DNA of 19,800 bases from Patescibacteria group bacterium (GTDB lineage Bacteria; Patescibacteriota; Microgenomatia; UBA1400; MFAQ01). A model generated the notes under the pieces. It did not search any database, was not told the DNA's origin, and worked only from the letters and a program-made list of their open reading frames with translations. This document shows, piece by piece, positions 6,006 to 12,176 of this stretch. Position 1 is the first letter of the stretch; each line of letters starts with the position of its first letter. The DNA lies in assembly GCA_018819325.1 (NCBI GenBank), contig JAHJQJ010000061.1, positions 1-19,800 on the forward strand. Direction: 5' to 3'. The position numbers were made by a program, and so were the translations under genes.

Positions 6006-8048
6006 TTATGGACAGGTTATTCCCACTAGTGAACAATAACTTTGAGTGCAGTTGTCTGGTAGGGTTTGTCCAGAATTGCAGTAAAGCTCTACGTTGTCAC
6101 AGTAACTTTTACCTGCTCCCCAACGACACTGGGTGTAGTTGCTGGGGATACAACCATTGGCATTACCCTCGTAGTAACCAACTGGATCGTATTCGTCTGG
6201 TTGGATGGCATATTTGTCTATAAATTCTGGTTGCCAGGTAAAAGAATTGCATTTGCCGGCGGCAACACACTTGGTTACTAAGAGCATACGGGCGGCTAAT
6301 TCCCAAGCTCCGGGGGTGGTACATAGACATGTTTCGTTTGATGCGGGACAAGAGCTTAATGGATCGCCATTAATAAGACTTTGTAATCTGCCACCAGCGA
6401 TCTGCATTGGTCCACAGATACCACTAGCACTACAGCATGGACCACTTAGTTCGTTGCTTTGACCTGATTCTGTCATCCAGATACCACCAAGATGACAACA
6501 GGGTATGTTATAGGCGGTGGCAATAGCACAGATGTCGCCTGTAGATGTTGGAGGAGTTGGGGTGGGTTCGGGTGAGCAGTCTGTGTTGCGCTGGAGACCA
6601 GCGGGGATGAGCCACATGTTTTGTAGCTGGCAGAGAGAGTCTTTGATGAGGGCGGTTTTTCTGTAGATAGGCATATCGCTTGAGCCGTTGCTGGTGGTTA
6701 CCGAGACGGAACTGTTGGGATAAGGGCTGGAAGCAGTGAAGGTGGATTTGGGAGCGTCTATGGTTCTTTCTTCTGGAATTTGGGCGAAGTTGGGAAGAAG
6801 CATTTTGAATAGTGATGTATTGCCAGAGACGATGCTGTTTTCTATATTTTTGACAAATGGGTGGTTAAAAATAACAACGGGGTCTCCTTCACCTTGACCT
6901 GTAATGGTGTATTGGTATTTGGGTTTGCTAATCCAAGTGCAGGCTGAGTAGCTATTGCAAGTAGTCTGGTTTAGGCCGATGCAATAGTTGGCACCTTTAC
7001 ATTCTGATTCGGTGCCGGTTTGTTCTTTGGTTACGGTTAGGTCTTTAAAAGTGACTTGTTGGGTGAGATAGGTAGGAGTGGGGAAGGTTTTGGGTGCGGG
7101 GAGGTGGGTGAGTTTGTCTTTTGGGATGGCGGGACAATTAAAATTATCAGCTTTGTCTATTAGTAATTGTTGATTTTCTCCTTTGTTGTTGATTAGGATG
7201 ATGTTGTTGGTAATGTCTGTTTGTGTCCATGACGGTGATAGGGTGTAGATGAGGCCGGTGTTTGGATCGTTTACTCCGGTATTTATGGCGTTTAAAAAGG
7301 GAATGTTTTCGGTGATGACGCTATTGTCTAAGACAAGAAAGGTTTTTAGATTGTCGAAGTTAAAGGGCATGAGGGCGTCGTAGGCTTCTTGGGTATCTGT
7401 GTTTAGATTTTGGTATTTTTCTAGAAAGTCTGAGCAAACAGGGGACTTTCTTAGGCAGTTTGGAAGTTTGTTGTATAGTTTTTTTATTTCCCACTGTTTA
7501 AGTTTGTCTTGGGAGTTGTAGAATTCATAAGTAATATTGTTGATTTTGTTCTGATCAGCTTGGGTTAGGTATATGGCTTTGGCGTTGGCTTGTTGTAAGC
7601 TAGAAAGCAGTCGCCACCAAGTGCGAAATGATTCTCTAGAGTTGAATGGAGAGGTGTTTGGTGGTTTATCAAACAAGGCGTTGAAGGGGTATTTTTGAGA
7701 GAGTATGTCTGGGGAAGTTGTGGAGATGGTGTTAGAGTCTGGGCCAAAACCGCCTAGCTCTGCGTTGGTTAAGTCCACGTTTAAAGTGACGGTGACTTGA
7801 CTGGGAATTTGATTGGGGTCGTTGGTGGTTTGGGTATATGTGAGATTGGAGGAGGGAATGCAGGATAGGGGGTAGTCGTTTATTTTGCTGTGGGCTGGTT
7901 GGGGGGATTCTTTTTCGCAGTTGCCACCTGGACGGTAGCGGTTTTCGCCTGGTGGGCAGGTTTCGACGGCGAAGATGGTGGAAGGGAGAATTAGATTCTG
8001 GACAAGCCAGAATGACGAAATAAGCAAGGATAGTAGTTTGAGAGTCAT
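6006..8048 (-). CDS. Secreted lysozyme-fold muramidase, VirB1-like
   Basis: A 680-aa exported protein. The ATG at 8048 gives a signal peptide (MTLKLLSLLISSFWLVQNLILPSTIFA). A longer reading back to a TTG at 8078 would run across the -10 box and is unlikely. Residues about 30-500 form an extracytoplasmic region with scattered Cys and no family I can name. From about residue 505 a lytic-transglycosylase-like domain appears: G-I-W-M-T-E-S-G with the presumed catalytic Glu at about 527, then G-P-M-Q-I, and many Cys that probably form disulfides. In T4SS such enzymes (VirB1) open peptidoglycan for the channel. Part of the signal peptide is encoded by a palindromic repeat found in promoters elsewhere in the window. 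Confidence 0.75.
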   Translation of the reverse strand: MTLKLLSLLISSFWLVQNLILPSTIFAVETCPPGENRYRPGGNCEKESPQPAHSKINDYPLSCIPSSNLTYTQTTNDPNQIPSQVTVTLNVDLTNAELGGFGPDSNTISTTSPDILSQKYPFNALFDKPPNTSPFNSRESFRTWWRLLSSLQQANAKAIYLTQADQNKINNITYEFYNSQDKLKQWEIKKLYNKLPNCLRKSPVCSDFLEKYQNLNTDTQEAYDALMPFNFDNLKTFLVLDNSVITENIPFLNAINTGVNDPNTGLIYTLSPSWTQTDITNNIILINNKGENQQLLIDKADNFNCPAIPKDKLTHLPAPKTFPTPTYLTQQVTFKDLTVTKEQTGTESECKGANYCIGLNQTTCNSYSACTWISKPKYQYTITGQGEGDPVVIFNHPFVKNIENSIVSGNTSLFKMLLPNFAQIPEERTIDAPKSTFTASSPYPNSSVSVTTSNGSSDMPIYRKTALIKDSLCQLQNMWLIPAGLQRNTDCSPEPTPTPPTSTGDICAIATAYNIPCCHLGGIWMTESGQSNELSGPCCSASGICGPMQIAGGRLQSLINGDPLSSCPASNETCLCTTPGAWELAARMLLVTKCVAAGKCNSFTWQPEFIDKYAIQPDEYDPVGYYEGNANGCIPSNYTQCRWGAGKSYCDNVELYCNSGQTLPDNCTQSYCSLVGITCP
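7993..8017. repeat. Palindromic repeat family A, copy inside signal peptide
   Basis: Contains ATTCTGG-ACAAG-CCAGAAT (7-bp stem, 5-base loop) followed by GACG. It is identical in core to the copies at 8496, 10642 and 12105. Here it lies in frame in the muramidase gene and encodes about residues 11-19 of the signal peptide (SSFWLVQNL). Confidence 0.8.
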
Positions 8049-8058
8049 GATGAATTTG

Positions 8059-8064
8059 ATTATA
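8059..8064 (-). promoter_or_regulatory. -10 box (TATAAT) of the muramidase gene
   Basis: Consensus TATAAT on the minus strand lies ten bases before ATG 8048, predicting a leader of about three bases. It also argues against starts upstream of 8048. Confidence 0.6.
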
Positions 8065-8069
8065 TATTG

Positions 8070-8161
8070 AAAAATCAACTGCAGGCCGCTGAAAGTTCGG
8101 AACCATCCTACGCTAAAGCTGCGGACCGCCGAAGGTTCCGAACTGCCTTTCGTTGATTTTT
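8070..8161 (-). terminator. Long inverted repeat, probable terminator of the 8160-8477 gene
   Basis: Outer arms AAAAATCAAC (8070-8079) and GTTGATTTTT (8152-8161) and inner arms AGTTCGGAACC (8094-8104) and GGTTCCGAACT (8134-8144) nest within one another. On the minus strand the structure begins in the stop codon of the 8160 gene and ends in TTTTT. This fits a terminator insulating the muramidase promoter. The GC-rich core with CGCCGAAGG also looks like a CPR palindromic repeat. Confidence 0.6.
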
Positions 8162-8477
8162 ATAAAAAGCCGAACTCGGTGACTTGGGCGCCGGTAAAGT
8201 TTTCTATAGCTACCAGAATAAGCCAGGCAACTGCCAGAAGAACAATGCCAACAACGGCCCAGGTAAATGTTTGCCAGGCGGCGGCGGTGGCTTTGGGGTC
8301 TGAACCGGCTAGGGTTAAGCGAATACCAGAGATGATAAGCATGATAAGGGCGGCGAGGGCAATTAATGAAGGAAGGGGATTAAGAAGATTTTTAACAACA
8401 CACTCTAGTCCACGGATGGTGGCGATCTTTTCACCTGATGGAGTTGTATAGACACAATCGCCTAACCAAATTGCCAT
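8160..8477 (-). CDS. Divergent T4SS pilin-like two-helix membrane protein
   Basis: A 105-aa protein with two membrane helices (about 34-55 and 73-95) joined by a short loop. The loop has S-D-P-K in place of the G-G-D-K seen in its neighbours (LTLAGSDPKATAAAWQTFTW). The second helix keeps the pattern A-V-V-G-I-V-L-L-A-V-A-W. It is the most divergent member of the local family and has Cys at 8 and 26. The likely role is a VirB2/TrbC-type pilin or pilin-like membrane component. It has its own promoter behind a palindromic repeat, so it is probably transcribed apart from the array upstream. Confidence 0.65.
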   Translation of the reverse strand: MAIWLGDCVYTTPSGEKIATIRGLECVVKNLLNPLPSLIALAALIMLIISGIRLTLAGSDPKATAAAWQTFTWAVVGIVLLAVAWLILVAIENFTGAQVTEFGFL

Positions 8478-8483
8478 GAGGAT

Positions 8484-8489
8484 ATTGTA
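8484..8489 (-). promoter_or_regulatory. Extended -10 of the 8160-8477 gene
   Basis: The minus strand reads TGA-TACAAT, then six bases, then ATG. The end of repeat A lies seven bases upstream of the box, the same offset as at 10630 and 12093. Confidence 0.6.
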
Positions 8490-8495
8490 TCAGTT

Positions 8496-8520
8496 AGATT
8501 CTGGACAAGCCAGAATGACG
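8496..8520. repeat. Palindromic repeat family A, promoter copy 1
   Basis: Same 25-bp unit as at 7993, placed directly upstream of the -10 box of the 8160-8477 gene and nine bases beyond the stop of the next gene. Confidence 0.8.
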
Positions 8521-8529
8521 TAGGAGGGA

Positions 8530-8895
8530 TTAATAGGGCTTGGGAATATCTATTGTGCCATCGAAGATATCGCCGACCCCGAAGAAGTAGGAGATGATCT
8601 TGATTAAAGCCCAAGAAGCAGCTACTATGGCTAAACCGACCAGAGCGGCGGTGATTCTGTTTCTGGCTTCTTCGGTTTTGGTTTTATCACCACCAGAAGT
8701 AATCCAGGCAATGCCACCCCAGACGAGGAAAGCGAAGACTAGAACACCAGCGAGAATAATAGCTAGAGAAACACCAGATGAGAGCAGTTTACCAATGTCT
8801 GTGATTTTGGCCTGATCTGGTTTGGGGACGCCGATACTGTTAGCTGCAAGGGCTGTTGGAATAAAGGATAATGCGTAAGAGAGTTTGTTTTTCAT
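8530..8895 (-). CDS. T4SS pilin-like membrane protein
   Basis: A 121-aa protein with an N-terminal signal-like helix (MKNKLSYALSFIPTALA) and two further helices. The family signature lies between them: W-G-G-I-A-W-I-T-S-G-G-D-K, then an A-x-x-x-I-x-x-A-L-V-G-L-A-I helix. This pattern matches the small T4SS pilin-like proteins (VirB2/TrbC type, which I associate with PF18895) common in CPR genomes. It is the only protein gene here with a standard -35/-10 promoter and a leader of about 28 nt, and it lacks a Shine-Dalgarno site. Confidence 0.75.
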   Translation of the reverse strand: MKNKLSYALSFIPTALAANSIGVPKPDQAKITDIGKLLSSGVSLAIILAGVLVFAFLVWGGIAWITSGGDKTKTEEARNRITAALVGLAIVAASWALIKIISYFFGVGDIFDGTIDIPKPY

Positions 8896-8930
8896 ATATA
8901 AAAAAATTTTAATAATTAACTTTAAGTTTT

Positions 8931-8961
8931 ATTATAACTGATTTTTAATGTTGTTTGTCAA
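8931..8961 (-). promoter_or_regulatory. Sigma70-type promoter with -35 and leader
   Basis: The minus strand has TTGACA (8956-8961), a 19-base spacer and TATAAT (8931-8936). The start should lie near 8924, giving an AT-rich leader of about 28 nt. It contrasts with the leaderless promoters around it and suggests separate control of the 8530-8895 gene. Confidence 0.6.
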
Positions 8962-8964
8962 GCA

Positions 8965-9282
8965 TTAGTTTCCTAGAGGGTTTACAGGGTTGCAAACATC
9001 ACCACTTATACCGAAGAAGTAGAGAAGTATTTTCCAAATAGCCCAAGAGGCGACGACTATAGCTAAACCAGTGACGGCACCGGTAAGGCGTTTTTGAGCT
9101 AACTCTGTTTTGGCTTTATCACCTCCGGCAGTAATCCATTCTATGCCGCCCCAAACAAGGAAAACAAAAACTGCTAGGCTGGCAACGATGATACCCAAAC
9201 TAACCATGTTGCTTACAAATTCACCAATGCAAGTGTAGCCGAAGTAAGTATTGACTTGGGAGTTTATGTCTACGGTGTTCAT
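8965..9282 (-). CDS. T4SS pilin-like membrane protein
   Basis: A 105-aa, two-helix protein with the loop signature W-G-G-I-E-W-I-T-A-G-G-D-K and second helix G-L-A-I-V-V-A-S-W-A-I. It is closest to the 8530-8895 protein. There is one Cys near the N-terminus and one near the C-terminus (GDVCNP). Its start overlaps the previous stop as ATGA, the tightest coupling in the array. It is the last gene of the five-gene unit that starts at 10623. A pilin-type structural role is inferred from the family; residues 1-25 may be exported or periplasmic. Confidence 0.75.
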   Translation of the reverse strand: MNTVDINSQVNTYFGYTCIGEFVSNMVSLGIIVASLAVFVFLVWGGIEWITAGGDKAKTELAQKRLTGAVTGLAIVVASWAIWKILLYFFGISGDVCNPVNPLGN

Positions 9283-9593
9283 GTGGTGGGAAATTCTGGT
9301 TTTAATATGTTTATTTTAAAGACGGCTTGAATGAAAAGGATAATGGCGTAAGAGATAACTAAGATTGCCAGTCCAATTATGGCGTTGGTGATTTTATTTT
9401 GAGCTGATTCTAGTTTGGTTTTGTCACCAGCAGACATAAGCCACTCTACACCGCCCAAGATTAGATAGAGTAAGAAGGCTAAGGAACCGACTACTACCAT
9501 GGTTTTCCAAAGTTGACCAATGTAGAAGGCTAAGCCTGCACCAGGGGTTTTACTTAAGATGTTGGCTGGTAGGGCGTTGTTGACTATAGGCAT
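9279..9593 (-). CDS. T4SS pilin-like membrane protein
   Basis: A 104-aa protein with two helices and the loop L-G-G-V-E-W-L-M-S-A-G-D-K-T-K, followed by A-I-I-G-L-A-I-L-V-I-S-Y. The first Gly of the usual GGDK is Ala. Spacing to the upstream gene is one base, and the next gene starts inside its stop codon, so translation is probably coupled. No Shine-Dalgarno site precedes the ATG. Role as for the other members. Confidence 0.72.
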   Translation of the reverse strand: MPIVNNALPANILSKTPGAGLAFYIGQLWKTMVVVGSLAFLLYLILGGVEWLMSAGDKTKLESAQNKITNAIIGLAILVISYAIILFIQAVFKINILKPEFPTT

Positions 9594-9594
9594 G

Positions 9595-9954
9595 TTATAA
9601 ACCTAGAACTGCGGCTGGATCTAGAATATTTAGACCCAAGACGTTACTAATAATGCCGATTATAAAATAAGAGACGACTATAACAATGAGACCAATGGCG
9701 GCTTGGGTCATTTGGGTACTGGCGTCTGATGCCTTGGTTTTGTCACCGCCTGAGGTAATCCATTTTAGGCCACCAATAATAAAGTATATGGCAAAGGCAA
9801 GACTGCCAACCACGGTTAGGGTGGTGATGATGGAGGAGAGAAACTCTGTGAGTAGGGTGCCTGTTTGTAGGTCTGCACCTTGTTGATACTTGCCAATGCC
9901 CCAGATAGGTTGACCTAGGTCAACTGGAGCTGCGTATATGGGTTTTATAATCAT
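9595..9954 (-). CDS. T4SS pilin-like membrane protein
   Basis: A 119-aa protein with an N-terminal segment of about 35 residues (IWGIGKYQQGADLQTG), then two helices around I-G-G-L-K-W-I-T-S-G-G-D-K-T-K and A-A-I-G-L-I-V-I-V-V-S-Y. The full GGDK signature is present. The start is one base after the upstream stop and the next ATG follows its own stop by one base. This compact packing without ribosome sites indicates one polycistronic message. Confidence 0.75.
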   Translation of the reverse strand: MIIKPIYAAPVDLGQPIWGIGKYQQGADLQTGTLLTEFLSSIITTLTVVGSLAFAIYFIIGGLKWITSGGDKTKASDASTQMTQAAIGLIVIVVSYFIIGIISNVLGLNILDPAAVLGL

Positions 9955-9955
9955 A

Positions 9956-10324
9956 TTAAGGGTGTACGGTTTCTATTTTTGGATTTAAGATGAAACTGGG
10001 GTTGTCAAAGAGAATTTTACCAGCGATGGCGGAGATAATAAAACTAGCGGCGATGATAACAAGGCCAATTAGAGCATGGTTAATTTTTTGCTGGGCTACT
10101 TCTACTTTGGCTTTGTCACCACCTGCTGTAATGTAACTAAAACCTGCCATAAGGATTTGCCAAAAAGAAAAGATACCAGCTAGGACGATGATGAAAACGA
10201 TGATGGCTCTTAAGAAACCGGTGGTGGCAACAGGGGAACTGGGAATGTTGGCGGGGGGGATGATGTTACCAACAATGGGATTAGCGTAGACTGTTTTTGA
10301 AAAAAGATCTAGTATTTTTGTCAT
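9956..10324 (-). CDS. T4SS pilin-like membrane protein
   Basis: A 122-aa protein with an extended N-terminus (about 40 residues, Pro-rich: IPPANIPSSP). A first helix is followed by M-A-G-F-S-Y-I-T-A-G-G-D-K-A-K and a second helix with A-L-I-G-L-V-I-I-A-A-S-F. Tyr replaces Trp in the motif, as in the 10327 and 11751 proteins, so these form a subgroup. It is the second gene of the unit, two bases after the first. Confidence 0.75.
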   Translation of the reverse strand: MTKILDLFSKTVYANPIVGNIIPPANIPSSPVATTGFLRAIIVFIIVLAGIFSFWQILMAGFSYITAGGDKAKVEVAQQKINHALIGLVIIAASFIISAIAGKILFDNPSFILNPKIETVHP

Positions 10325-10326
10325 GA

Positions 10327-10623
10327 TTATGGATTAAATAAGTCTATGTCTACTATACTACCTACTATTCTGGTAATAAGGTAGGCACTAGCTATGATGG
10401 CTAGACCCAATAAAGCATAGTTTAACATACGGGCAGATTGTTCTACTTTGGCTTTGTCACCGCTGGCGGTAATGTAGTTAAAGCCAGAAATAATAATGGT
10501 AAGAAAGGCGGCGAGGGCGCTGATTATTAGAATGTTTACGATTAAGGGGTTTAGAAGGGTGGCGAAGGTGGCGGAGGTGCCGCCGAGTTTTTCACCTGGT
10601 TTATAGATATCTGCTAGGGACAT
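10327..10623 (-). CDS. T4SS pilin-like membrane protein, first gene of the array
   Basis: A 98-aa protein, the shortest of the family: I-S-G-F-N-Y-I-T-A-S-G-D-K-A-K between two helices and A-L-L-G-L-A-I-I-A-S-A-Y in the second. It opens the five-gene unit 10623 to 8965 under a consensus extended -10 box. The promoter abuts a palindromic repeat. The Tyr-type motif groups it with the 9956 and 11751 proteins. Confidence 0.75.
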   Translation of the reverse strand: MSLADIYKPGEKLGGTSATFATLLNPLIVNILIISALAAFLTIIISGFNYITASGDKAKVEQSARMLNYALLGLAIIASAYLITRIVGSIVDIDLFNP

Positions 10624-10629
10624 AAAGGT

Positions 10630-10635
10630 ATTATA
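10630..10635 (-). promoter_or_regulatory. Extended -10 of the pilin-like array
   Basis: The minus strand reads TGC-TATAAT, then six bases, then ATG. It is a consensus extended -10, so a strong leaderless promoter is expected. Repeat A ends seven bases upstream. Confidence 0.65.
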
Positions 10636-10641
10636 GCAACT

Positions 10642-10666
10642 AGATTCTGGACAAGCCAGAATGACG
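10642..10666. repeat. Palindromic repeat family A, promoter copy 2
   Basis: Same 25-bp unit as at 7993 and 8496, directly upstream of the array promoter. Past the GACG end, similarity to the 8496 copy continues (GGAGGGA). Confidence 0.8.
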
Positions 10667-10719
10667 GAGGAGGGAGATGTTGAGATGGTTTGCCAGTAGT
10701 GGGGAGGTAGGATGATGGA

Positions 10720-10977
10720 ATGGGAATGGAAGGATCAAGACCAGCTTGGGTAAGGAGATATCATGAGCATAATTTGGGAGGACTAGGAATGAGGTTTGGA
10801 GTGGAAGATGGACATTTGGTGGTAGAGAAATTTGGAATAAGGAGGTTTGCTAGTTTGGAAGATGAAGCTGGGGTGTGGAAGATTTTGACGAATGATATGG
10901 AGTTGAATGAGGAAACGGCTGAAGAAGTTTTGTCTTTGGTCATCCTGAACTCCGGTGAAGGATCTAGCGAAGCGTAA
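10720..10977 (+). CDS. Small orphan protein ending in a palindromic repeat
   Basis: An 85-aa forward ORF between two minus-strand units. Residues about 24-70 (RFGVEDGHLVVEKFGIRRFA, then a helical acidic part) look like a small alpha/beta domain, which supports it being real. I recognise no family. The last 12 residues (VILNSGEGSSEA) are encoded by the palindrome at 10939-11030, so the original C-terminus may have been replaced. No clear -10 box or well-spaced Shine-Dalgarno precedes it; GGAGG at 10702-10706 is 13 bases from the ATG. Confidence 0.45.
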   Translation: MGMEGSRPAWVRRYHEHNLGGLGMRFGVEDGHLVVEKFGIRRFASLEDEAGVWKILTNDMELNEETAEEVLSLVILNSGEGSSEA

Positions 10978-11030
10978 AGGATGTGGCATCAGAATGCCTA
11001 GATTCTTCGTTCCTCAGAATGACCGGAGTT
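10939..11030. repeat. Composite palindromic repeat between the orphan ORF and uppS
   Basis: Starts GTCATCCTGAACTCCGG and ends TCAGAATGACCGGAGTT. AACTCCGG (10948-10955) and CCGGAGTT (11023-11030) are perfect inverted arms. Inside are GATCTAGCGAAGCG and GATTCTTCGTTCCTC, typical of CPR REP-like elements. It could terminate uppS, whose stop is at 11050 on the other strand. Confidence 0.65.
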
Positions 11031-11049
11031 GTTTGTATCTTGCTTAAAA

Positions 11050-11742
11050 TCAGTTTCCCCCGAAGCGGCGATTACGAGTGGAGAAGTTTTTTAGGGCTTT
11101 TTTGAGTTTGTCTGGGGTAAAGTCTGGGAATAGAGTTTTGGTAAAGTAAAGTTCGGAGTAGACGGATTGCCAAGGTAGGTAGCCAGAAAGGCGTTTGTCA
11201 CCGCCGGTTCTAATAATAAGGTCGGGGTCGGGAATGCCGATGGTATCCAGACATGAAGCAAAGGTTTCCTCGGTGATTTGATTGACTGGGATTTTTTGTT
11301 TGATGATTTTTTTAACGGCTCTTAAGATTTCGTCTCTGCCACCGTAGTTTAAGGCAAAAGTAACGGTGATTTGAGTATTCTTTTTTGACTTTTGGATCAT
11401 TTCTAGGGATTTTTGGGCGATGTCTTTGGGGAAGCGGTTAATGTCTCCTAAAATTCTTAGTTTAGCGCCTTGCTTGATGAACTTGGTGGCCAGTTTGCCA
11501 AGGGCGAAACGAAAGACTTTGAAAAGTTCGGCGAGCTCTTTTTTATCTCTTTTCCAATTTTCTGTAGAGAAAGCCCAAAAAGTGACAAAGGGGATTTTTT
11601 GCTTAACGCATTCTGCTATTATAGGTTCTATGATTTTATTGGCGGCTTGTTCGTGACCTTTAACTGGGTCTAAACCTTTTTTCTTGGCCCAGCGACGGTT
11701 GCCGTCCATGATTATGGCTACGTGGTTTAAGGGTGCTTGCAT
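11050..11742 (-). CDS. uppS: Undecaprenyl (polyprenyl) diphosphate synthase
   Basis: A 230-aa cis-prenyltransferase that condenses isopentenyl diphosphate onto farnesyl diphosphate to make the C55 lipid carrier for peptidoglycan and other envelope polymers. The signatures are intact: H-V-A-I-I-M-D-G-N-R-R-W with catalytic D13, F-S-T-E-N-W-x-R, N-Y-G-G-R-x-E/D and P-D-P-D-L-I-I-R-T-G-G-D-K-R-L-S. The Glu of S-E-L-Y-F matches the Mg-binding residue. The usual R-T-G-G-E becomes R-T-G-G-D, a conservative change. It is cytosolic and membrane-associated. It sits between pilin-like genes, and its promoter is embedded in the stop region of the upstream pilin-like gene. Confidence 0.95.
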   Translation of the reverse strand: MQAPLNHVAIIMDGNRRWAKKKGLDPVKGHEQAANKIIEPIIAECVKQKIPFVTFWAFSTENWKRDKKELAELFKVFRFALGKLATKFIKQGAKLRILGDINRFPKDIAQKSLEMIQKSKKNTQITVTFALNYGGRDEILRAVKKIIKQKIPVNQITEETFASCLDTIGIPDPDLIIRTGGDKRLSGYLPWQSVYSELYFTKTLFPDFTPDKLKKALKNFSTRNRRFGGN

Positions 11743-11749
11743 GAGAGGT

Positions 11750-11755
11750 ATTATA
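11750..11755 (-). promoter_or_regulatory. Extended -10 of uppS
   Basis: The minus strand reads TGA-TATAAT, then seven bases, then ATG. The box overlaps the TAA stop (11751-11753) of the upstream pilin-like gene, giving uppS its own start within a tightly packed cluster. Confidence 0.6.
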
Positions 11756-12086
11756 TCAAACGGTCGACTGAGTTAAAGCCGATGATGGTAGAGACTAGTC
11801 TGACTATAAGGAAACTGGCGATGACAATGACTAGACCAACAAAACCGTTTAATAGTCGGGTGGAGGCGGCGGCGGCTTTTTTTGGATCTCCGCTAGAAAA
11901 CATGTAGTTCCAACCGGCAATGATGGTGTTTACAAAAAATGCTACACCGGCTGCGAAAATAAGTAGGTTGATGATGGAGAAGCTGGTACCTGTTTTGTTG
12001 GTAAGAAGGTCTGAGAGGGTACCGTCCACGTCAATGTTTGTAGCGGGATTTATGTTGTTGGTTATTAAGGTTTCAATTATGCTCAT
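11751..12086 (-). CDS. T4SS pilin-like membrane protein
   Basis: A 111-aa, two-helix protein with the loop A-G-W-N-Y-M-F-S-S-G-D-P-K-K and second helix G-F-V-G-L-V-I-V-I-A-S-F. GDPK replaces GGDK, as in the divergent 8160 protein. About 35 polar residues precede the first helix (NPATNIDVDGTLSDLLTNK). It has its own consensus extended -10 and a repeat A copy upstream. It is separated from the main array only by uppS and the small orphan ORF. Confidence 0.72.
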   Translation of the reverse strand: MSIIETLITNNINPATNIDVDGTLSDLLTNKTGTSFSIINLLIFAAGVAFFVNTIIAGWNYMFSSGDPKKAAAASTRLLNGFVGLVIVIASFLIVRLVSTIIGFNSVDRLI

Positions 12087-12092
12087 GGGTGT

Positions 12093-12098
12093 ATTATA
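12093..12098 (-). promoter_or_regulatory. Extended -10 of the 11751-12086 gene
   Basis: The minus strand reads TGC-TATAAT, then six bases, then ATG, with repeat A ending seven bases upstream of the box. Confidence 0.62.
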
Positions 12099-12104
12099 GC
12101 AATT

Positions 12105-12129
12105 GGATTCTGGACAAGCCAGAATGACG
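12105..12129. repeat. Palindromic repeat family A, promoter copy 3
   Basis: Same 25-bp unit with one G for A at its edge, at the same offset from a -10 box as copies 8496 and 10642. A second, inverted palindrome follows directly. Confidence 0.8.
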
Positions 12130-12136
12130 ATCGTTT

Positions 12137-12176
12137 GTCATTCTGGGGATGAAGCGAAGCGGAAGACTCCAGAATC
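12137..12176. repeat. Second palindrome, back to back with repeat A
   Basis: GTCATTCTGG ... CCAGAATC arms enclose GAAGCGAAGCGGAAG, a REP-like core. It is inverted relative to the copy at 12105, and its end overlaps the TGA stop (12175-12177) of the 12175-12702 gene. It may also act as that gene's terminator. Confidence 0.65.

Noticed and set aside
8048..8078. Extended TTG start for the muramidase gene
   Set aside because: The extra codons read through the TATAAT box at 8059-8064 and would precede the signal peptide.
7732..8106. Minus-strand 124-aa ORF overlapping the muramidase start
   Set aside because: It runs across the -10 box and terminator hairpin and overlaps the signal peptide in another frame; its Arg/Pro/Ser-rich composition is not protein-like.
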